From assembly GCA_030248065.1 (NCBI GenBank), contig JASAMV010007208.1, positions 1-64,000 of the forward strand: DNA of 64,000 nt. The letters are read 5' to 3'. The translations under genes and the position numbers were made by a program. Origin of the DNA: Rhynchonema sp. JSB1_4 (lineage: Eukaryota; Nematoda; Chromadorea; Monhysterida; Xyalidae). Numbering within the stretch: position 1 is the first letter of the stretch; each line of letters begins with the position of its first letter. A model generated the notes under the pieces. The model was not told the origin of the DNA and made no database searches. It saw nothing but the letters and a program-made list of their open reading frames with translations. Positions 13,001 to 25,333 of this stretch are shown here, in pieces.

Positions 13001-13904
13001 CTACACGGTTCAAGCTGTTCCAGAACGTTCCCATTCGAAGGAAAAAACCGAAGTTGTTGAATTTTTATCTGTTCGTGACACTTTCGTAGATTCAATTCGA
13101 GCATTTCTATTCTTTGTCTTTCTTTGTTAACCGCGGCTGGGCGCCCGATGCCGACGGCCGATTCTCGACTTGCACAATTGTCTGCGTATCGCGGCGATAA
13201 TCATTCGTTGCCTGTTCAAGTCTAAAAATATTGAGTTACCAGTTGTTTCTGCGGCGGGACAAATCTGTGATGCTCCGAACTTGTCAGGTCACTTGGATAA
13301 GAATCTCACAAAATCGCGCCGGTTAGTCCATTTGTGTGGCTCAGCTGACACCAAATTCCCAAGATGGCATGCATTTGGTCACAAAAACAATTTCTAGCGC
13401 CACTCACCCTGGGTGCACCGCATCAGCCTTGCTCTGACTTGACTGACATGTGACACAGTGGACCACCCCTCAATGTGATTGTTGTCTCAGAAGAAGAATC
13501 ATGTCATGAACAACTGGCTGTCTATCTTGACGGGTACACCCATTTGGGAACATTTCTGGTGCCAATGCGTATCATTCAAGAGTATGAATTTCTCAGCGCC
13601 GAGATGTTAGGCGATTTTTGTCTCTTTTACCAATTTCAGAAGCGCATATTTCCCATGACTTCGCATGCCGAATTGAACCCAGCGCGCTCGTGTGCCTAAC
13701 ATTTTTTTGCAGAACCATCCGGCACACTTTGCTTGGCAGTTTTAGTGGCCTCTTGAGGGCTACTGGAACAGCGAGACTGATTTGCTGGCGCGTGTCAAAT
13801 TTCTACACGTACTTTTTCAACCATGAATATAATGTATGTAGTATAGTGACTTAATCAGTGCGCCTATCCAGAGAAATATTTGATAATTGACCGACCCGAC
13901 ACCT
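10056..13904. other. Intergenic, no gene supported
   Basis: Several open frames of 60-190 codons occur on both strands, including about 170 codons from 11239 (+). They overlap one another on opposite strands, show no recognisable motif and do not join by splice phase. I treat them as chance. One TGATGTTTCA site lies at 12830. Confidence 0.45.
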
Positions 13905-16248
13905 ATGGATATTTACACACACGACAACCACAACATGGGTAACATGATGCAGCACGGTCAGTATGGACAAATGAACGAAATGGTGTACAACACGAAGAAA
14001 TTATTCAAAATGTCGGATGAAATCGGGCTCCTCGTCCACGGATTCGAGGAGTTGCGCTACTATTTGTGGGCCATGCTCGTCGGCCTGTATTTGATCGTCA
14101 TCATATTGCTGCTGAGGAAGTTCAGTTGGAGGTGAGCTTGGACGATTAGTCAATGTCAAACCACAATTTTTTTAATAATGCCAGCGAGTTAGGAAGCTGT
14201 TAGGAATTTACCAAAATTGGTCGAGTGTTGCTTTCACAGAACGTAAAATTCGTCAGCGTGACTTCACCAGATGTGACGTCAAAGCTCTTGAGGGCCCGCG
14301 CTTTCATGTTGTTCTCAGAAAACCCGACGACGTGTGGTCATGTTTCTGTGGCTTTAATGTGCCCAAATTACTATCAATCAATAACGTGAGCTACAGCGTG
14401 CTCTTGCTGCCCATTTTCACAGGGACAGCCGGTGCACCAGGTCATCATCTGTGCGAAGCAATGGTTACCATGTGGTCCAACTATACCTAGGCCGCAAGAG
14501 TTACTACGTTTTCAGTTGGTGTCGTCGGAAAGAGCGCGAAGAAGGCGAGACCGGGACTAACGGTGTGACCAATCCCCAGGCGACAACAGTGCAAAGTGAC
14601 CAAGAGGACGGGGACCACACATCGGAGGTGTGCCGATTGGTGGTGCGGGGTCAGAGTGGACACAAAGATCGATCGGTCAACGAGGGCACGACACGAATGG
14701 GCAATGCAACCGCGCCCAGATATGGGATGGCCAATAAACAGACGAGGTTGGATTGATCTCAGATATCTTTTATGCAATACATTTTTCCCTGTTCATCCTA
14801 ACAAAATTGACTTTATGCAGCTCGTCCGCTGAGAAAAGCGGAGAGAAAAAACAGCAGCAAAAATCCAAGTCGGCCCCTGAGGCCAGCGCGCCGGGCTCAG
14901 ATGGCTCGGCGTCCAGGTAACATTCGAATCCCGTATCTGTTGTATACATCACACCGATTGCAACATTGAATGATGATTGCTCCGTTGTTGCTGCAAAATG
15001 TGTGTGCATGCGACAATCTAGCGTCGCCAGCATCTGCTTAGGCATGCGCCGTCCAAATATGGTGTCCGTTTTTGCGCACTTCTCTGATTCAACTTTTTCG
15101 CCCAACCGCATCGGCAAGTCCGGTCCGCTAAACGTTATCGCTTCATTACTGAAAATATAGCGCATGCATATGTTTTTGCCGTTCAGCAAAAATAAAAAAG
15201 GACACAAAATACTCAGAACATTTCAGGTTACTGCGGCGTCGACCAGATTTGATGTTGAAAACAGCGATTCCAGTTGCCGGCAGTGCCGCGTCAATGGAGA
15301 ATGTGGCCAGGTTTCATCATGACGAATCTCCGTACTCTCGAAGTGGGTGACTGATGTTTTATTCCGTTCGTAGAGGCTGTTTAGCAGGCTACGCCAGACA
15401 CCTAGTTTAGCGGTTCTGCTTTGGATTTGCTCAATTATGGGTCACCAACCACATCAAAAAGCGAAAATGTCAGAGGAGTGCACTAGCGCGGCGGCAATTG
15501 AGTACATGCTATTGTATGTACTGTACCTATACGGGGAAGAATGTTCATTAGTAAAAAAACACATTAAACTCAATGGCAAGAAATGGACCTCGATTGTCCC
15601 TTGTCTTGTGTAGTTTCCACTGAAAACCGCCCATCCATTCACACCATTGCAGCCGCATTATTCGGTCCGAATCGTGCGCTCAATCGTACGCTGTCCGCCG
15701 AACCGACCGAGACGCGATTGGACATGTCCAGTCCGCGACCGCCGAGTCCCATACCTGAGACGCACAACATCACGCACTACCACTACTCGAATGAGACACA
15801 ACGCAGTAACGCTGTGCCCAACAACACCGCCAATCGCCCGCTATCCGCCCTTCCACGCCCGCACAGTCCCCTGTCGCCGCTGAAACCAAACGTCAAACAG
15901 TGTCGTCTTCACAATGGTCACATGTGCTCGTGCAATGCCAACGAACTGGTGGACCAACAACGTCGTTGTGAAACATCATCCGGCTCAGCTGTATACAGCA
16001 ATCGTCATGGCTCAACAACAACAACGACGACGAACAATAAGGACACCGGCCAGAATGTTGCGCTGCACAAAGGCGGTCAGCTCGATTCTAGTTACCAACG
16101 ACTGCAGGACTGTGGCGTGACGGACCCGACCGTTTTCAATACTTCCGTGGAACATCTGCCGGGGCTGCACATTGTGCACAGCGAAAACGCAGTCACACCC
16201 AGCAACCAGGTGGCTGTCAGACGCAGTGACCCCGGCATGAATGTTTAG
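13905..16248 (+). CDS. Single-pass membrane protein with long low-complexity cytoplasmic tail, unknown
   Basis: Five exons join in phase: 13905-14131, 14423-14746, 14821-14916, 15227-15342 and 15653-16248, giving 452 residues. The first exon encodes a polar Met/His/Asn-rich N-terminus, then one hydrophobic segment (about residues 51-70, LWAMLVGLYLIVIILLL) followed by RKFSWR, which predicts N-out/C-in topology. The tail is rich in Ser, Pro, Thr, Glu and Lys, with SPRPPSPIP and PRPHSPLSPL motifs that could be SH3 or kinase targets. The short ectodomain, single TM and basic juxtamembrane stretch recall KCNE-type accessory subunits, but the tail is much longer and I see no diagnostic residue, so this is only a possibility. 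An AATAAA lies 0.2 kb downstream. Confidence 0.7.
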
Positions 16249-16466
16249 GTGCGGGATTGCTTCGAACTGTTTTGCTTCGAACAATTGCGGACAAATTGAG
16301 AGAACGGCTTCCCTTATCTTTCCAAAACGCGATTCTATTCTGTGATGATGCAACATGAAAAGCCCGGTGTCCTCTAATGACGACTTTTGTTTCATCCGAG
16401 CTATAATACAACTATGGTACAATGATTCCTCGTACAAATTCTGCATAATTTTAGAATTTCCATATG

Positions 16467-16472
16467 AATAAA
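16467..16472 (+). promoter_or_regulatory. Poly(A) signal AATAAA
   Basis: A canonical hexamer 219 bases after the stop of the single-pass membrane protein gene. It precedes the convergent PAN-like gene, whose stop is at 16625. Confidence 0.5.
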
Positions 16473-16624
16473 ACAAAATACTATAGTACTATTTTCACAG
16501 AATGCACGTGTCGAGCGTTTTTACGAAATAATCACTTTGATTCGATTTCACCAACGCAGCGCCCTCGATACATTGACCGACCGGACGATGCTTCCTGGTC
16601 TCCAGCCGTCTGCTGCTTGCTAAA

Positions 16625-17393
16625 TCAGGCAAGCTCCTGGTCGCGGTCCGGTTTCGAGGTGTTTTCGCTTGTTCGAGTGGCAGAGACATTAGAGTTGCTG
16701 CTAGACGTCGAAAGTCGGCGGTCATCAACGGACCTGGACGGACGCGTGGAAGACTAAAAATAGCAGAAAGTAACGCGGTCCGTCTGATTGGATAGCTGGT
16801 ATGTGATATCACTATGTAAGACCATCATGGAATCTGGACATTAGAACAGGCTTTGCGGTTTATACTCAACATCAACTATCATAAGCTACCGTCGTCACCC
16901 AGCGGCGAATGCCAAGTATTGTTTCTCGCTCACTAAAGATCACTCTTGAGCTGACGACCTGAGTCTGAGTCGATCACACAGTCATCATCAGTGTTAGCCG
17001 GTTTTACATGCAATTCCACCAACTAACGGTCTAAACGTAGCGATTTCATCATACAGTTCGCACAGATCGTGTTCGGTGTTGACGGCGACCGACATGCAGC
17101 GATCGTTGTTGCGACACGTCCACAGACAATCAATCTGTAAAGTAATCGATTTAATGGTGATTCGTTGATCAACTTAATCGAATCGGCATTTACCACACCT
17201 GTGATGTTTCAAAGTGTCTCTGAAACGGCCAAATGCACGAACATTGGCATTGCGAGATCTCGATGAAACAGTGCTGCGTCCAATTCGAAGGACTGGACTG
17301 AAGTTGGGCTGGAGCTCTGATTGGTTTCGGGGTCTGCGCTCTCAGGGGTTGATTTGATAAAACGATCACTAATAATGCGGTTATGCAAGGCAT
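16625..17393 (-). CDS. Small secreted PAN/Apple-like cysteine-rich protein
   Basis: Three exons on the minus strand: 17393-17199, 17134-17024 and 16753-16625, about 144 residues. The N-terminus MPCITALLVIVLSNQ is a short signal-peptide-like segment. Exons 1-2 carry a cysteine pattern (HCFIEISQCQCSC, then DCLWTCRNNDRC and DLCELYDE) typical of nematode PAN/Apple-like domains, which mediate extracellular protein or carbohydrate binding. The last exon is Ser/Thr/Arg-rich. It uses donor GTTGGT at 17023 and acceptor TTTTTAG at 16754. If that intron is not removed, exon 2 instead reads through ten further codons to a stop at 16994. Protein identity is inferred from the cysteine spacing only. Confidence 0.6.
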
Positions 17394-17732
17394 TCGAGTG
17401 AGAATGGGCAACTTTTTTCTTGCAAAAGTGTACCCGATACAAAAAGCACCGCGCACGCGCATGGCAGTTATTTACAACTCAGTTGGTTTAGTTTCACACA
17501 TGTGTCACGCAGAGTGCGCGCGCAGCTTTATATACTTTGGCGCGGGTAGGTACCTTTGGCTTTTCCCTCTCTTCCTACTTTCGTATTGCTACACTTTAGA
17601 GGTCCATACTTGACCATATAGTTTATTCCTCAAGTTTTTATTTCACTTGCAGAACATATATGAACTTTCCTTCTTCCTTTTTTCTTTTACCCCCCTCAAA
17701 CGCGTTTTTCCTACTTAACCACCATCTTTTAT

Positions 17733-17995
17733 ACACAGCGCATCAGCCCCCTTCCCATACACAAACACACGCCATTTTCTAAACAAAATGTACACTTTGG
17801 GCGAGTGTTCATACTTTGATGGCCCCATTTTTAATTTCTTCGGTTTACATTTGCTGCTTGACATAATACTTTTATGCACTGTTGCAAAGTTTGGGGATCT
17901 TTCAACGGATAACTGCAGAGAATAGATGCGTTCATCGACTGCAATTATGTAGCGTGCAGCCTGCGTGTGTGGAGTGCCATGGCTGGCGGATTGCC
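17733..17995. mobile_element. Dispersed ~280-bp MITE, 5'-truncated copy
   Basis: Shares TTTTCTAAACAAAATG, ACTTTGGGCGAGT and the terminal GGCGGATTGCC with intact copies at 20449-20730 and (inverted) 63079-63358. The left terminus is missing. Confidence 0.75.
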
Positions 17996-18265
17996 TGTAT
18001 ATGTATGTATATGTAAAGGAAAACTACACAAACACGAGCCAGATTTCGAAGGTGGAGTGTATTAAAAACGAATATAAAGAGTATACATACTGGCATGAGG
18101 AGAGAATACTATACTGTTAACCAATTTTATATGTTCTGCACTACGTTAGCCAACATTTACCAGACTGACTTTGGTTAGCCGCATAATACAACGCAGCTGT
18201 AAGTCTACCATCGATGATGACTCTTAAGTAGTATGCGCGTTTTACACTGGAATTCAAATAGATGT

Positions 18266-18570
18266 TGTGGACCAAAAGTACATGGACCAAAAGTACCTGG
18301 ACCTAAAGGTACCTGGACCAAAAGTACCTGGACCAAAGGTACATGGACCGAAAAGTACCTGGACAAAGGTACCTGGACCAAAAGTACCTGGACCAAAGGT
18401 ACCTGGACCAAAAGTACCTGGACCAAAGGTACCTGGACCAAAGGTACCTGACCAAAGTTCCTGACCAAAGGTACCTGACCAAAAGTACCTGGACCAAAGG
18501 TACCTACCAAAAGTACCTGACCAAAGGTGCTTGACCGAAAGTGAGTGACCAAGCACCTGACCAAGGTACA
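18266..18570. repeat. Minisatellite, 15-16 bp unit GGACCAAAGGTACCT
   Basis: About 20 units, alternating GTACCTGGACCAAAG and GTACCTGGACCAAAA near the start and decaying at the right end. The unit contains the KpnI palindrome GGTACC and produces repetitive open frames on both strands. Those frames are artefacts of the repeat. Confidence 0.9.
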
Positions 18571-18861
18571 TACCAGTCCTCCGCCTCCACACACCATACT
18601 CTTTCTTGTTGTGAACTCGTGTGAACAAGTTCAAAGCATTATGTTACAATTGCAACAAGTAATATGTATTTATTTATTTAGTGCATCAAAACATCGAAAG
18701 TTGAAAAGCATACATTATGTTCTATTGTACATTGCAGGTTATGTAATTTTATATAAGAAAGGGTGATGATAGAAAAGAGGCATAAGGGTTCATTGAACGC
18801 ACACATTCGAGAAAAACTTTTGGGAAAATTTTTGGCACTTCACAACTTTTCAAGAACGGAT

Positions 18862-19633
18862 CTAATTCAAATCAGCCTTGACAACTTGCACCAGCCACGA
18901 GTCGGTACCAAACAAACAGAAATTTTGACTGTCATAGATCGAGTTGCTGCCCCAATAACCCCATTGGTATTGTTGTCCCCGCAGTTGCGTGGCTACCGTA
19001 ATCCACGGACCGTCGAATGCGTTCACGACGTAGTTGGTGATGCGACTCGCAATACCCTAGAACATCAAGGTGAACTTGTCAAATCATAAACCATTTCTCG
19101 CAGAATATGATTGCCATAAAAAGGCAATCATGCAGAAATATCAAGGCGAGCTTGTGAAATCAAGGCACCATCAGTCTGCCGAAATATGCTTCCATAAACA
19201 ATGACATTTATGAGCCTTGTTATCCTGCCTACTTGTGGAACGCCGGTCAAGCCGATAGTATCCCTGCGCCTGTCGCCTAACCTGAGCGTTATCAGTGCCC
19301 GCGTAAAAATCGAGCGCATCTTGTACCACTTGTCGCAGTTGACCCGACGCGCATTTTATCTGGTCTGAATGTAGTTGTTTTAATTGATGATAATCATTTG
19401 AGGACAGCAAGCGCAAGAACACGGTTCAACACGTCACCTCCAAATCTGTTCCCTTCCGGGCTCAGCAGCTGCACATGTTGACTACCACCGCCGCTGGTTT
19501 GTAGCACAACGCGAGCTGCAAACGCTATGGTTGGTCAGTATTGATATCAGGGCATATTGCTTGAAACATCAGTGCATATACCTTGACACGTCGCAAGAAC
19601 GACGGTCAACAGCACGGCAATGAAGCGACCCAT
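18862..19633 (-). CDS. Secreted ground-like domain protein
   Basis: Four exons on the minus strand: 19633-19582, 19515-19438, 19364-19282 and 19056-18862, 135 residues with all phases agreeing. MGRFIAVLLTVVLATCQA is a clear signal peptide. The mature protein begins with a short linker, then IKCASGQLRQVVQDAL, and after the last junction IASRITNYVVNAF, a G-W pair and NFCLFGTDSWLVQVV. The order Cys-x3-Leu, two amphipathic helices with I/V spacing, FDGPW, FC and WLV fits the ground-like domain, a nematode-specific extracellular module found alone or on hedgehog-related proteins. The protein is probably secreted; no enzymatic function is expected. A TGATGTTTCA site lies inside its first intron on the same strand. 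Confidence 0.75.
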
Positions 19634-20155
19634 AGCGGACTCAAGGTAGTGTTTTGTGGAGGGAAAAGAAAGTACCGTCGCTGTTTCAGAGCAAGAGCTG
19701 ATATTTATGATGAAGATATAACAGTGACTATGAAGTTATCAGTTGGTTGATTGTGACGCGTTGTTTGTCGTGATGGGCGCCAGGTGCGACGTTTCCCACA
19801 CCTCCGTAGTTGATCTGTGTGTGATGATGTTAAGTTCGTCAAAAAATCATCTCCGTGGACCTGACTTTTCGGAGGGAAAATAAAGACGGAATGCATCAGT
19901 TTTCAGCTAAAACGTCCTGAGTGAATCACCGCTTGCAACAACTGGGTAAATAAGCGCATTTTTATTTTATGATTCCATTATTTTCGTCCCGTATGAATAA
20001 ATGAGCGATAGCGAGATTTAGCCAGGTCCAATTTTGAACTTCAAGAAGGGATCGTATCGAAAAATAAAACTCATCAGAATTGTTGTAAATTTTGCGAAAA
20101 ATATCGACTATACAAGCATAGAAATGCAATATAAAAATGATTGAGCAGTATTTTA
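19634..20155. other. Intergenic, nothing recognised
   Basis: About 520 bases upstream of the ground-like gene and downstream of the zinc-finger gene, presumably holding the ground-like promoter. No repeats or motifs stood out. Confidence 0.5.
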
Positions 20156-22919
20156 TCAAGTGTTGTTTCTGTCGTTGGTCATGGCTGACGATGGCACAAA
20201 ACCGTTGATTAGGAATCGGTCAATCTTGGTCTCGATCTGGTCGTCAATCTCGATGTGTGACTGAAAAAGAAAAAATAAACTTAATTTGGGGATCGACTTT
20301 TTTGTGTGAAACGCAAGCGGGATGCCCATGCGGTATCGAATTGGAAATCGCACAGAAGATGGGTTTGCTTGCGCACTTTTTTTGCCCAGAAAAGATTTCG
20401 ATATCCTATTGATGTCACTAACTTAGATAAGTTTTGACAGGTAGTATAGGCAATCCATCAGCTCATGGCACTTTTTATGCACACAGCGCATGCGCAGCAG
20501 CACACGCAATTTTCTAAACAAAATGTGCACTTTGGGCGAGTATCATACTTTGAAGGTCCCATTTTAATTTATTCGGTTTTTATTTGCTGCCTAACATAAC
20601 ACTTTTCTGCACTGTTGCAAAGTTTGGGAATGTTTCAACGGATAACTGTAGAGAACAGGTGCATTCATTGACGGCAATTATGTAGCGTGCAGCCTGTGTG
20701 TGTTGAGTGCCATGAGCTGGCGGATTGCCTATACACAACCTTCACGTTGGTCTAAACCTGTGGCATGTATAATTCGCATATGTACGTATGTACTACAATT
20801 ACGGCACCAAGGGTGATAAGCAAATTTGATATGGTTCTCGACCCTAAACAATCACAAACACTCAATTCAGTCAGCAGAGCAATATTTTATCCAAAATTAG
20901 TTGGGCATCAAATTTGCCAAAGTAATACAAAGTCTCACAAAACGACCCAACCAACCACGACCACAGTCAGCGTGGGATGCGTGCACTTGAAATGACGGTT
21001 GAGTCTGATGTGCGTCGTGAATCGTGCCAAGCACACACTGCATCGAAACGGGGTGTACAGAAAATGGGCGGCACTCAGATGCGAGCGCAGATCATCGCCG
21101 TTCATGAACATCGCGCCACAATCGTCGTGCGTGCACGCGAATCGAGCGGCGGTGGGCTGCGGGGAACTGCAAGACGTTTGTAATCTGGCACGTCGTAACT
21201 CCATGTGCGCGAAAAAAACTCATAGGTCACAACCACAAGCGGATGAAACTATGACACGGTGACAAACATCCAGCTGGTTAGCAGACACCAACACCAACAA
21301 GCGTCGAATCAAAATCAACACAAGAGAAAACGAACGTAGATTTTGCGGGTGATACAGGGCCAGATGCTGCAGTTACGTCCTGTTTAGCCAGCAGTCCAAC
21401 GGGAATTAGTGACATTGGACCAGACATCGATTGCGCTTCGGCGGGTCTCGATTTCACTGCGTTTCCATTCGGCAACAGGTACGAAAAACGGCTCTGAAAA
21501 ACAACAATTTACAGAAGTTTTATTTTCTAATTTTATTTGAGAGACCAGTTATTATTTGTAACAAAAAGCTGAAAAACCAACTTGTGGAAAGACAATGGCG
21601 CCTTTGGATGCGTGAATCGTAAAGTTTCTAGTCCCCGCAGCCACATTTTGACGAGGATCAGTGGGCCCACCGGCCGTTTCCAATGTTCTCAAGTTCATTA
21701 CTTGTCCATTGTTGACCGCCCAGTCCCTGGTGTGTCCAGCCACCGAAAACAGTTTACTTGCAATCGGTTTCAGTCCACCAGAGGATGCAGATGTTATTTT
21801 TCGTTTAATTGCAATCTTCGGCGTGCTCTTTGAGCCAATCAGCGGACTTTGATTCGTATGCAAATCGGGGCTGGTGCTGGTCGAAAGCTGGACAATGGCG
21901 GCGGTGACCACTTTCGGTTGGACACGCGGTGACGAATGAGAGGCTGAGAATTGATCGCGGCCGCTATTCGTGGGACTCTCGGTAGTGGAAGACAAATTCA
22001 CCGGTTCGTTGCTGGTGGAACCAGGCGAATCGTTCACGCTGCTTGAGAAGGAACAGCTCTGAAATTTTTGTAATATTAGGATAGCTGACTGTGCACAATG
22101 GACATCATGTAATTCACTGACTGACCAAAGTGGTATCAGCACTTTCCGGCGGCGGGTACCAAGTGCCCTTCGTGTGCACAATCTTGCGTCTGATGGGTCG
22201 TGGTGGTGGCGTGCCGGCTGCACTGGTCGATGCCGTGTCTTCGTCGTCGTCATGCTCGGAGAACACGTCGTCGTTCGGCGCTGGATGGATTTCGAATGGC
22301 AGACGCACCAGTGCATCATGGCTGAAAAAACTGAATCATGAACCGCAAGTAGGTTAATTCGTTCTGTTTGTCACGCACGCGCGCCATGAAGGACATATAC
22401 GTACATATAACGCCTGATTTTCAAGAAGAGCGCGAGAGTGGCCGATGGGCGTTACAAGAGAGACAAAGACGGTGACATTTTTGTGCAACGCTGACTTCGA
22501 GACGTGAAGAATGCGTGACAATGCTGTACTGTGTTTACAACATGGTCGAAAACGTAACGCTAACAAAGTCAGAGAGAGAAAATGAACCACGAAAAACCGT
22601 TCCCGATTTTCGAGACTTACGGAACACACGCCTCTTCTGGATCCGGACAAACATCGTCGACATCAATCTTCAAAATCCCATCACCATCATTTAGCGGCGC
22701 TTCGGGGTCGACGAACGCAGCGGTTTCAGTTGGCAAAACATCTTCAACGGGCTCCACTTTGACGACAACATCACGTGATCTTTCAAGCTCATTTGGCGAC
22801 TTGTCACGGTCGCTATCGTCGTCCGCAGCAATGTTCACGCATTTGGACTTGTTTTTGTCACACCTTTTACGCTTTGCGTCGCCTTTCAAGTTACTGTCGT
22901 TGCTCTCAACGTCCGTCAT
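20156..22919 (-). CDS. C2H2 zinc-finger protein
   Basis: Six exons on the minus strand: 22919-22621, 22321-22126, 22058-21582, 21493-21299, 21156-20956 and 20260-20156, 490 residues. The first 100 residues are acidic, followed by an acidic Asp/Glu run and a proline-rich PPPRPIRRK stretch. The middle is Ser/Thr-rich. Two adjacent C2H2 fingers lie near the C-terminus: C397-x4-C402-x12-H415-x4-H420 and C428-x2-C431-x12-H444-x4-H449. The last exon adds a short acidic tail (SHIEIDDQIETKID). A nuclear DNA-binding or chromatin role is likely. No orthologue is recognised. Exon 5 boundaries are the least certain: acceptor CCGCAG and donor GTTGGT were chosen because they keep phase 0. Confidence 0.7.
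20449..20730. mobile_element. Dispersed ~280-bp MITE, complete copy (zinc-finger intron 5 lies just right)
   Basis: Terminal inverted repeats GGCAATCCATCAGCTCATGG and CCATGAGCTGGCGGATTGCC, flanked on both sides by TATA, consistent with a TA-type target duplication. The interior matches 17733-17995 and 63079-63358. The copy lies in the last intron of the zinc-finger gene (20261-20955). Confidence 0.8.
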
Positions 22920-23047
22920 GTTGCGTGATCACCGACCAAAGCAAACACAAGGCCGATTTCTGCAGGTCCTTGGCCTGAAAAATGCCAATTGTGCGGACCA
23001 ACGTGATAAACGCCAAATCAGACACAAATATGGAATAGGCATGGGCA

Positions 23048-23500
23048 CAATACCCAATACCCAATACCTGGTATTGGGTGTGGTATTGGGTACCCAATAC
23101 TGACCCAATACCTGGTATTGGTATTGGGTATTGGGTGGCGCCCTTGGTATTGGGTATTGGGTGGATGCGATTCCATTTGGGAAAACCAAAATGACCCATA
23201 ATTTGTCTATTTTTTTCTCAAATTGATGGTTTATGATCAGAAATTCTTTCGAGTGTCTATACTGACAACTGAACTTGTTTCTCAAATGATAGAAAAGCAC
23301 TTTCATCATCATTTCAAACGACCAAAAAGTCAAAATTTTCCCAGATAATCTTCGACTTTGGTATTGGGTCATGTATTGGGTATTGGGTGCCACGCCTGGT
23401 ATTGGGTATTGGGTGGGTCTGCTCAGCTGGTATTGGGTATTGATTGAGTATTGGGTTTTGGATCAGAGGCCAGGTATTGGGTATTGGGTGGGCCTAAAAA
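23048..23500. repeat. GGTATTGGGTATTGGGT satellite-like arrays
   Basis: Two blocks (23048-23162 and 23357-23500) of short TATTGGGT/ACCCAATA units in both orientations. The same units recur near 24776, 25270, 25790, 26340 and 31060-31220, often serving as the target of MITE insertions. Confidence 0.85.
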
Positions 23501-23811
23501 TCGGTATTGCCTTCATTGGTGGGTGAAGACGCAGATATCAGCGTGTCTCCATTGTTAGAACCCCATAGCGAAGTCGAAACACAAAATTGGTCTTATGTCA
23601 CGATAACCACCGATTCATAGATCCCGCCAAAAAGTACAGCATCCTTACACTACCCCCACACCTCACCGCGTTTATGTGCGTTGATTACTTGAGAAAAGTC
23701 TGATTGTCGACATTCTCTTAGTGAGAACCATTGTTTGCCGGAACTGGAAACTTTCTGTGCCTGGTTTATTCGGGTTCCCTGTTTGGCGCTTGCGCGATAT
23801 AAAAGACCGAT

Positions 23812-24385
23812 ACAAGAAAGAAAAATGCCCCAAGGGGCATAAAAGAAATATGGTTCCCTGGCTGACTGACATAAAAGAACGATACTAGCTTGCGCCACTT
23901 TGTTGATGTTTCATGAAGCACTGGAATAAACGTAAGTGTGTTCTGAGCTGTTTGATGCCGAACAGCAGATATTGAACCATATTCCCGGCGCGAACTCTTT
24001 TGAACCAACACCCAGCCGATATCGAAACATTCATATTTGGGCAGCTGTTGCTTCTTTTCAACCTCACGACGGTAACTGTGTAGTCTTCGGTTGCGCATGA
24101 TGATTCAACAAGGAGAGGAGTAAGAGAACATTGCACTCTTTCAGTATCAAACACTGTTTCTAAATGAGCGCTCCATGCCCTGTATCTCTGGTGGCAAAAC
24201 AGCACGCGCCGGGAATATGGTTCAATATCTGCTGTTCGGCATCAAACAGCTCAGAACACACTTACGTTTATTCCAGTGCTTCATGAAACATCAACAAAGT
24301 GGCACAAGCTAGTATCGTTCTTTTATGTCAGTCAGCCAGGGAACCATATCTCTTTTACGCCCCTTGGGGCATTTTTCTTTCTTGT
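23812..24385. mobile_element. Foldback element with ~180-bp inverted arms
   Basis: Arms 23812-23996 and 24206-24385 are near-perfect inverted copies, starting ACAAGAAAGAAAAATGCCCC. The loop is about 210 bases and has no coding capacity. Each arm carries one TGATGTTTCA. Confidence 0.85.
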
Positions 24386-24819
24386 TGTGCCCATGCCTGA
24401 TATGGAATCGGTTAGCGGGACGCGGCGCAGTGCAAAACTTTGAAAATTTGTGCATTAACATTTGGGGAATATTTAGGAGGGAATATTGAATTTTGTATGA
24501 AAGGTGTGCAAAACACTCAATAACGACCATGACCATTTTAGGGTATGGTGCCCAGTGGGACAGTAACTTCCATTTTTGAAAAAAAAACGGGTTTTCCAGA
24601 AAAAAACCGTTTTTTTCAAATAAATTACCAGTACTTAAGGAATTTCGAAGGTCGAAACACATACTTTTAAGGCAGTTTCTTGACTGTTTATGGCTTAACA
24701 AATGCCGTGTGCATAAGCAATATCTTGGCCCAAATGGACCCGGTTCACAGAAACCGAATTAGGCATGGGGGCAATACCGATTTTTTGACCCAAGCCAATA
24801 CCCAATACTAGGGCTAGAG

Positions 24820-25250
24820 AGATGTCGGGTGTCGGGTGCCAAAAAAGTGTAGGTGTCGGGTGTCGGGTACCCCCAGATGTCGGGTGTCGGGTTTTTTCGG
24901 ACCGGACACCCGACAGCCGACACTTACGGTTCAAAACATCAGTATTGCTGAGAGAAGAATTTTGAGAGAAAATTTTCTTCGAACCAAATGTTTCCGAAGA
25001 CGCAGAATGTGACATTTTGGTGTTTATTTCGTGTGAAAATACTTGAATTCAGTAACTTGAGCCAAAAAATTGCACTCATGATGCAAATGAGCAAAAATTT
25101 GCCTGTTTTTGCTCCAAAAACAGGTGTCGGGTGTCGGTTTTTTTTCAAAAACTAGATGTCGGGTGTCGGGTTTTTTTGCAACTGTCGGGTGTCGGCTTTT
25201 TTCTGAGATGTCGGGTGTCGGGCACTTCCAGATGTCGGGTGTCGGGTACC
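24820..25250. repeat. GTGTCGGGTGTCGGGT arrays
   Basis: Blocks at 24820-24920 and 25125-25250 of a TGTCGGG unit, in both orientations, separated by AT-rich sequence. Confidence 0.8.
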
Positions 25251-25333
25251 CCCCCCCCCCCGACCTCTAACCCTACCCAATACCCAATACCAGGGCCCAC
25301 CCCCAATACCCAATACCTCAAATGGGACCCAAC

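Larger units (their letters stand above)
17394..18861. other. Intergenic with a MITE copy and a minisatellite
   Basis: AT-rich sequence containing a truncated dispersed MITE (17733-17995) and a 15-bp minisatellite (18266-18570). No gene is seen. Confidence 0.6.

Noticed and set aside
18205..18634. Repetitive open frames on both strands, up to 130 codons
   Set aside because: They follow the 15-bp minisatellite, whose unit length is a multiple of three.
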